Source: Begonia masoniana (taxonomy: Eukaryota; Streptophyta; Magnoliopsida; Cucurbitales; Begoniaceae). From it: DNA of 64,000 bases. The stretch is from positions 48,277,259 to 48,341,258 of the forward strand of contig CM039503.1 of assembly GCA_022432975.1 (NCBI GenBank), written 5' to 3'. A model generated the notes under the pieces. It saw nothing but the letters and a program-made list of their open reading frames with translations. It made no database searches and was not told the DNA's origin. This document shows, piece after piece, positions 56,553-64,000 of this stretch; position 1 is the first letter of the stretch; every line of letters starts with the position of its first letter. The position numbers and the translations under genes were made by a program.

Positions 56553-59500
56553 ATCATTGTGGACCGTGAAGGTGCTAGAGCTCGGGAGACAGCGACTCCT
56601 GGTAATCGTGGTATGGAAAGGTTTCGGAAGCTCCAACCTCTAGTGTTCAACGGACAGTCTACGGATCCTTCTTCAGCCGAGGAGTGGATTCGAACCATGG
56701 AGGACATGCTGGCCTACGCAAGCATTGAGGACAGAGAGAAGGTTACGTTGGTGAGTTACAACTTAGCACTGGATGCCCGATTTTGGTGGGATTCTATCAA
56801 GGCAACCACCGATGTGATGATTATGAGTTGGGAGCGTTTCAAAATGATGTTTTATGACAAATACTTCAGCCATACAGTGCGGGAGGCGAAGATGGTAGAG
56901 TTCATGTAATTGCGGCAGGTTGGTTCAATTGCCGACTATGTGAGGAGGTTTGAGGCTTTGTCCCGATTCGCGCCACGTCAGGTCAGTGTTAAGGAGGACA
57001 AGGTACGCAGATTTATGCAGGGACTTGGTCAAGAAATTCGGAGGAGTCTTATCGTATCAGGGGTGCGAAATGTGTCCTACGATGAGATTGTGGCCAGGGC
57101 ACTTGAGATTGAGGCTGTTGATTAGAGTTATGCCAAATCGAGAGAGCCAGCTAGAGGGTTCTTTCGGGAGATACAGCCACGGCCTCATAATAGGGGCTGG
57201 CAACCGAAGCGACAGCCACAACAACAGCAGAGGGGTGCAAAGAGGCCCTACGATGGTAAAGGCGATCAAGGCAAATGGAAGCAAGTCCAAGGGGCTACTC
57301 AGAAGCCTGTTTGTCCTAAGTGCCAGAAGGAACACTACGGCGCTTGTCGATTGGGCACGAACAGTTGTTACAGATGTGGAGAGGTCGGCCATTTTGCTCA
57401 GAACTATCCAAGGGCGGCTACCGATCAAAGGAGAGTGACCCCGAGAATATTTGCCTTTATTGAGCCTGGTGATGTTGACGACGAGACTCAGCCCTCAGTG
57501 ATTGCAGGTACTGTTTTGATTATGGGCGTAGCAGTATTTTCTTTGATAGACACGGGGGCTACGCACTCTTTTGTTTCCACTGCTTGTGTGTCTAGACTGA
57601 AGCTGGTGCCTGAGTTAGCAGAATGCGAATATAGTGTGATGCTACCTTCAGGAGAGCGTATGCAGTCAGGTCATGTTGTCCAGGGCAATATTGTCTCGGT
57701 TGGGAACAGTACCCTCTATGCTCGCCTGATTGTTATGGTCATAGAGATCTACGATCTTATCTTAGGGATGGACTGGCTATCACAGCACTTCGCACCATCG
57801 ATTGTCGATCCGGGATTGTGACTTTTCGACCCCTGGGTAAAGCCGAGTTTTCTTACCAGGCGATGAACAGATTGAGTGGATCGCCTATTTCCTACTCCAT
57901 GAAGGTCAATGAGCAGTTTATAGGTGAGTGCTCTATTTATCTGGCCATAGTAGTTAATACTCCGTTGCTCAGCGGAGTAAAGCCGAGTGACATTCCTATA
58001 GTCAGAGAATTCTTTGAGATATTTCTTGACGATCTTCCCAGATTACCGCCGGACAAGGAGATTGAATTCATCATTGATGTATATCCGAGCTCCGCACCAG
58101 TGTCTAAGAATCCATACAAATTGGCGCCTGCTGAATTGAGAGAGTTGAAAACTCAGCTTGAGGAGTTGCTAGATAAGGGTTTCATCCGACCCAGCTTTTC
58201 ACCCTAGGGTGCGCCCATTCTATTTGTCAAGAAGAAAGACGGTACCCTCAGAATGTGTATGGATTATAGGGAGCTGAATAAGCTTACAGTGAAGAATAAG
58301 TATCCACTGCCTCGGATAGATGATTTGTTTGATCAACTACAAGGTGCTCGAGTGTTTTTCAGGATCGACCTACGCTCGGGTTACTATCAGTAAAGGTCCG
58401 GAAGGAAGATGTTCAGAAAACAGCGTTCCGAACGAGGTACGGGCATTATGAGGTCCTTGTTATGTCTTTTGGACTTACTAATGCCCCTGCAGCGTTTATG
58501 GATTTGATGAACCCGTCTTCAAGGATTATCTAGACAAGTTCGTTGTTGTTTTCATCGACAATATTCTGATTTATTCTAAGACGAAGGAAGAGCATGAAGA
58601 GCAATTACGGATTGTTCTAGGGATCTTACAACGACACCAGCTATATTCGAAGTTCTCCAAATGCAAATTTTGGCTGGATAGGGTCAGTTTTTCTTGGCCA
58701 TATTATATCACAGGAAGGGGTTTCTGTGGATCCGAGCAAAATTCAAGTGGTCAGAGATTGGCCACAGCCTAAGAACGTGCGAGAGGTACGTGGATTTCTC
58801 GGGTTGGCTGGCTATTATCGGAAGTTCATAGAACGATATTTGAAGATTGCAGTTCCTCTTTCACGCTTGACTTAGAAGAACGAGAAGTTTATATGGTCGG
58901 CTGCTTGCGACAACAGTTTTATGGAGTTAAAGCAGAGATTGACCGCAGCTCCAGTGTTGACATTGCATGTTGAAGGCGATAAGTTCAGCATATATTGTGA
59001 TGCATCTGAAGTTGGGCTTGGATGCGTACTTATGCAGGAAGGGAGGGTTATCGCGTATACTTCTCGGCAGTTGAAGCCGTATGAGCAGAACTATCCTACG
59101 CATGACCTGGAATTAGCAGCCGTGGTCTTCGAACTGAAAATATGGAGGCATTACTTATATGGGAAGCAATGTGAGATATTTTCCGACCACAAAAGCCTAA
59201 AGTATTTGTTTACGCAGAAGGAATTGAATATGCAACAGAGGAGGTGGCTAGAGTTCTTCAAAGATTATGAATTTGAAATTAAATACCATCTAGGAAAGGC
59301 GAACAAGGTCGTTGATGCTTTGAGCCGAATGCCTACTGCGAGTCAGCCTTCACTTGCAGCGATGTCGATTACGTTGCGGTCTGAGATTGAGAGGTTTGAT
59401 GTGGAGATTGTGGCAGAGTTGTTCCAGTATGCTCACCAATATTTCTCTCAGGCCAAATATTCTGGATAAGATACGTGAAGCTCAGCAGAAAGATATAGAG

Positions 59501-60885
59501 TGTGAGGAGCTTCGGTTGAGCATGACGTCCGGAGACTTGTCTGAATTTAACTTGTCAAATGACGGTATTCTAAAGTTCAGTCATAGGTGGTACGTGCCTA
59601 ACGATGAGGAGCTAAAGAAGGAGATATTGGTCGAGGCACATTCTTCAGCATACTCTGTGCATCCAGGAAGCACTAAAATGTTCAGAGATTTAAAACAACA
59701 CTTTTGGTGGCCGAACATGAAGAGGGAAGTTGCGAAATATGTTGAAACCTGTTTAGTTTCTCAACAGGTTAAGGCAGAATACCAGAGGCCGGCCGGAACA
59801 CTACAGCCACTGCCGATTCCAGAGTTGAAATGCGAGTAGATCTCTATGGATTTTATTGTGGGGCTCCTGAGGACGACAAAAGGGCATGACGGCATCTGGG
59901 TGATCGTGGACCGATTGACAAAGTTGGCTCACTTCTTATCTGTGAAGATGGCGACTTCTATGGATCAGCTCACCGAGCTTTATGTGCAGGAGATTGTTAG
60001 GTTGCATGGAGTGCCAGTTTCTATTGTCTCAGACAGGGATCTGAGATTCACTTCTAAGTTCTGGAAGAGTCTGCACAAAGCTATGGGGACTCAGCTAAAT
60101 TTCAGCACGGCATTTCATCCTCAGACTGATGGTCAGACAGAGAGGACGAATCAGATTCTGGAGGATATGCTCAGAACTTGTGTGTTGGAATTTCAGGGAT
60201 CGTGGAGCAGGTATTTGCCACTGATTAAATTCTCTTACAACAACAGCTTCCAGGCTACCATTGGTATGGCTCCGTATGAAGCTTTGTATGGTCATAAATG
60301 TAGATCTCCACTATATTGGGACGAGGTTGGTGAAGCCAGTATTGTTGGTCCTGAGATTCTACAGCAAACGGCAAAGAAGATTGCCGTTATCCGACAGCGT
60401 ATCGAGATAGCTCAAAGTCGACATAAGAGCTATGCTGACACAAGACTGAGAGAATTGGAATTTGAAGAGGGTGATGAGGTTTATTTGAAGGTTTCTCTGT
60501 TTAAAGGTGTACTGCGATTTGGAAGGAAGGGTAAGCTAAACCCTCGATATGTGGGCCCTTCCCTATTTTGAAGAAGATAGAGAAGATGGCGTATCGACTA
60601 CAGCTTCTGGCTTCAATGGAAGGCATCCACGATGTATTTCCCGTGTCTATGCTTCGAAAGGGTTTGCGCGAACCATTGCATATTGTGGAGGCAAGAGAAA
60701 TCGAGGTACAGCCTACCTTGACTTACATGGAGAAGTCAGTGCGTATTTTGGAGTCTTCCATCAAAGTATTGCGCAATAAGGAGATTCCGTTAGTCAAAGT
60801 CTTATGGCGGAACCACGAGGTGGAAGAAGCTACTTGGGAGCGACAGCAGGATATGATGGCTAAATATCCTGAGTTGTTTGTATGA
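56553..60885 (+). pseudogene. Tekay gag-pol pseudogene of the second element
   Basis: Same domain order as the intact Tekay gene: gag (FNGQSTDPSSAEEW, FWWDSIK), zinc knuckle CYRCGEVGHFAQNY (last Cys lost), protease LIDTGATHSF, RT, RNase H ([11 protein letters not shown]), integrase (MDFIVGL, VSDRDLRF, GQTERT) and a chromodomain-like end (VKVLWRNHEVEEATWE). Stops at 56907 (TAA), 57123, 58204, about 58870 and 59837 (all TAG). One-base indels near 57795, 58391, 58512, 58690, 59450 and 60557. The RT active site reads FIDN in place of FIDD (58560). The N-terminus is deleted together with the LTR end. It cannot support transposition. Confidence 0.92.
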
Positions 60886-60924
60886 TCAAATTTTGATGAC
60901 AAAATTTAAATAAGGTGGATGGAA

Positions 60925-63453
60925 TGTAACACCCTGATTTACGGGATTTTTGTAATATATGTGAATAATGGCATTTTTGTAATTATGTCGAATTAAGTCG
61001 GATTCGTAAAAAGAAAGCGCTATTATGATCCTAATAATTAATATGGATTTTAAGAAAATTTTGGGAATTTTAGGAGTTTAACGCTAATTTTACAAGAATT
61101 ACGTTTCTCGTAATATAAAGACGTTGTGGTAAAAATAGTAAACGAGGTCTGAATTGCGAACGGACAGTTTTAATAGACCCTAGTAATAAGTTGGTATATT
61201 TGGTGAAATAAGGAAGTATGGAAAAATCGAATCACTAGCTAATTAACGAAATAAAGGATGAAACAAATAGAAAACCAAAGGAAGGGCAAAACGGTCATTT
61301 GACAAGTCAATATTATAAAAAATAAAACAAATTTTTTCTTCTCTTCTCCCTCATTCACGATTTCTCTCTGTGCCTTTCTCTCTCAGGCGATTTTCTCATC
61401 GCCTCTCACGCGATTCCTCCTTTCGACGTCGGTTCTCCGCTCCGACGACTTCGATTCTTCGCGAATCCTTCCCCAAACCCGATTCTAGGTAAGGTTCTAT
61501 GGTTTTGAAAAGTTTATTCGTAGTTTTTGGGTCGTTTAGCGATTAGGGTTTCGTTTAGGATTTTGTTAAAAACGTGGTTTAGGATAGAAATCGATAGGTT
61601 TGTTGTATTAGTCCGTATAATGGACGTATTGGTGATTATTGGACGTGTTTAGTCTATTCGTTGTGGAATGTTAAGGATTATCGATTTTTGAAGTTTTGGA
61701 AAAACTCGTTAATGGTGATTTCGAGGTATCGAGCATTAATTGTTGTTAAAATGCCTCGATTAGTTAATTTAGAATTTTAGAAATTTCCTTAGTTAAGGAT
61801 TTTGTAAATTTGGATGTTTAATGTTTAAACGCGTTTTAACGACAAATATTGTGAATTTGCTTAGGTGAACAACGCTCGTGTATGGAGCTCGAAGTTCAAC
61901 GCACACGAGGTAAGTTTTCGTGACTTACTGTGGCCGATTGGCCTACACCATAAGCCGAGTTTGTTGTTGAGGATACGTTGGTGCTTTATTGTTCATGTTG
62001 GTCATTGTTTTGTCTAATCGTTTTGGTTGGGTAGTTTAGGTTTGGTTGCTTTATAGGTTGATTGTTGTGACGGTATTTGTAGTGTTTTGATGGTATTTGT
62101 AGCATTTTGATGATATGGTCTTTATGTATGTTTGTATTGAACTGTTCATGCATCATGGTTTCAAAACGTCATGAAAATGAATTTACGCATAGATTTCATG
62201 AAAAGGACACGCATGTAAAGGCAAGTAAAGTATCACAGTAAACAACCATGACATGGGGTTATCGGGGATGAGGTTCAGACCTGGCGTTCTGTGGTGAGCG
62301 GGTTTTCCTCCCTTTAGATGGTGTGGGCTGTCTATTCGCTTGAGGTGCCCTATCTATCTGTCGAGCGTTTCCGATAACCATAGACTGACACGTACTGATA
62401 TATGAAATGACATGGACGGTTTTCATAGCATTGAGCATACATGATCATGCATAGGCATTTACGTAGAATTTACTGAGATTTTTATCTCATAGGTGTCTTT
62501 ATGGTGTAAGTGATATTGAGCAAGGTGAGAACGAGATCCCTCCACCTGAGGAATGATGCAGTTGATGGAGGATGGCCCATGGGAGTGTACTGGGCAGTCG
62601 AGGCGCCTTTTAACCCATGGGAAAGTAAACGTATGTAAGTATTTGGGGATATGATAGATAGATTGTAGGAGAAATTGTATAGATTGAACATATTAGGATG
62701 TTTGAGATATGATTAGTTGATAGGTTTATGTTTTGATGTTTTTAAACGTTTTAGAAACTATTTTATAAACCGCTTGGTGATTTTGAACAGGAGGAAATGT
62801 TAAGTTTTTAAATGGATCCACGCGGTTCGTTTTTACGAAATTAGGTTATGTTTTAAATGTGTTTTAAACGTCATGAAATGGGTGAGGTTTGAGCGATTGT
62901 ATGTTACGTATTTATGGAGTAGTGTATGTTGAAGTTTTAGTGTAGGTTATGTGTATAAGTATGCAGGGAAAAGAAAGAAAGAAAGAGAAAAAAAAAAGGC
63001 GAAGGAGGCAGGGAACCTGCCGATCGATCGCCATCGATCGGCAGGATGATCGCCGCTCTCTGAAATTTTTCCAAAGAGCCTAGCGATCAATCGCCCAAAG
63101 GGGGCGATCGATCGCCACTATGGGGGCGATCGTTCGCCCCCCCCCCCCCCCCCCATTTTTGTATGTTGGCGATTGATCGCCTGATATGGACGATCGATCG
63201 CCCATATAGATTTTGGGACTAATGTCCCTTATGCCCCTCAGTGTTTTGGCCGATGATTTAAAAGTTTTTAATTGTTTTAAACATTTGTTTTAATTGTTTT
63301 ATTTCATTGTTTTAAGTTTTATTAAAGTGGTTTTCAAAATGGTTACGAACGATTTTAACAATTTAGTCTACGATTTAAATTCTGCTCAAAGTTTACACGG
63401 ATAAAAAATATATATATATGGGAAAATAAGGGTACAGTATTAGGGTCGCTACA
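60925..63453 (+). repeat. Second Tekay element: 3' LTR
   Basis: 2529 bp from TGTAACACCCTG to GCTACA, followed by AACG. A purine-rich AAGGTGGATGGAA precedes it. It includes a GC-rich cluster of CGATCGATCG words at 63010-63205. The minus-strand ORF at 62482-62691 is not a gene. Confidence 0.92.
63010..63205. repeat. Cluster of GGCGATCGATCGCC palindromes with a C18 run
   Basis: At least seven complete or near-complete palindromes built on GATCGATC/GATCAATC/GATTGATC, with GGCGATCG and CGATCGCC arms and a run of 18 C (63137-63154). CTGCCGATCGATCG and CGATCGGCAGG flank the cluster on the left. It lies near the 3' end of the LTR. The corresponding part of the 5' LTR is deleted, so it cannot be compared. 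Confidence 0.8.
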
Positions 63454-64000
63454 AACGGTGTAGTGGTTGACTTAGCATCGTGCATCTTGAACCTGCTAAG
63501 AACCCTCTTCACGTACTCTTCTTATGAGAGTTTGAGAACCTCCTTATCCCTGAAGATCCTCATCCCAAGGATTTATTTTGCAGCACCCAAATCTTTCATT
63601 GCAAACTCTTTAGATAACTTCCTTTTCAGCTTGTCAATCTCATGCAAGCTTGCTCCAACAATCAACATATCATCAACGTAAAGGAGCACAATAATGTAGG
63701 AATTATCAAACTTTTTGATGTAGCAGCAGTAATTGGCTTCACATCTCACAAAATTGTTACTCTTCCTGAAGCTATCAAACCTTCTGTACCATTGCCTTGG
63801 AGCCTGTTTCAAGCCATACAAACTCTTCTGAAACTTACACACAAGCTTCTTTTTATCTTTCACCTCAAAACTTTGTAGTTGCTGCATGTAGATCTCTTCG
63901 TCTAAATTGCCATGAAGAAAAGTATTTTTCACATCCATCTGCTGAAAATGAAGGTCTTCTTTAACAACCAAACCCAAGACAGTTCTGATCGTCGTCAACT
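63454..64000 (-). pseudogene. Tork-like copia reverse transcriptase, partial and degraded
   Basis: The minus strand from the window end reads [37 protein letters not shown], then LLYVDDMLIVG with the active-site aspartates present and AMKDLGAAK. The open part is 63573-63998. Beyond it the text LGMRIFRDKEVLKLS and RVLSRFKMHDAKSTTTP continues with two stops (TAA near 63573 and 63530). The frame then runs into the insertion boundary and resumes at 41392. The upstream part of the element lies outside the window. Confidence 0.85.

Overview
The window is plant nuclear DNA, most likely from a eudicot, and consists essentially entirely of LTR retrotransposons nested inside one another. Evidence for a plant origin: every primer-binding site that can be read matches the 3' end of plant initiator tRNA-Met (TGGTATCAGAG), and the coding remains belong to plant lineages (Athila, Tekay/Del and CRM-like chromoviruses of Ty3/gypsy; SIRE/Maximus and Tork/Tnt1-like of Ty1/copia). 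I found no host gene, rRNA or functional tRNA gene. CRM-like and deeply nested elements suggest pericentromeric heterochromatin; that is inference.

Layout. The oldest layer is a degraded Athila-type element on the minus strand. Its 3' LTR (1-1222 and 7393-7488), 3' ORF (8500-9732), integrase (29242-29773), RT/protease (34337-35564) and gag (36527-37571) are scattered along the first 37.6 kb. Into it were inserted: (a) a non-coding LARD-like element, minus strand, 1223-7387, TSD AATAT; (b) a CRM-like chromovirus, plus strand, 9874-28608, TSD GAAGG, itself interrupted by (c) a young, coding-intact Tekay element, 14063-22969, TSD GAGTC, and (d) a solo SIRE-type LTR, 25322-26698, TSD AATAG; (e) a Tekay-type LTR fragment, minus strand, 29774-34126, followed by (f) a probable tRNA-derived SINE. 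From 40378 onward the background is a Tork-like copia element (minus strand), split by (g) a decayed second Tekay element, 41393-63453, whose 5' LTR in turn carries (h) a SIRE element, 41656-55298, TSD GTAAT. The Tork element resumes at 63454 and runs out of the window.

How the genes relate. Gag, protease, reverse transcriptase, RNase H and integrase of each element serve only its own replication. Only the Tekay element at 14063-22969 has an uninterrupted polyprotein with matching LTRs, PBS and PPT. The CRM-like polyprotein reads in phase across both insertions, so it was open when they landed. SIRE is broken mainly by single-base frameshifts; the second Tekay, Athila and Tork coding regions are pseudogenes.

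Two things stand out. First, an imperfect decamer, TCGGCAGATG (or its complement CATCTGCCGA), is repeated many times in LTRs of two unrelated superfamilies (Tekay and SIRE) and in the SIRE 3' spacer. Second, the stretch 30-54 kb holds implausibly pure low-complexity tracts (A646, T962, A2806, C732, T695, about 523 ATA triplets, 61 perfect 30-mers, about 22 25-mers, about 20 14-mers), some flanked by duplicated, error-like copies of neighbouring sequence. I judge these mostly to be assembly or consensus artefacts, so lengths there should not be trusted.
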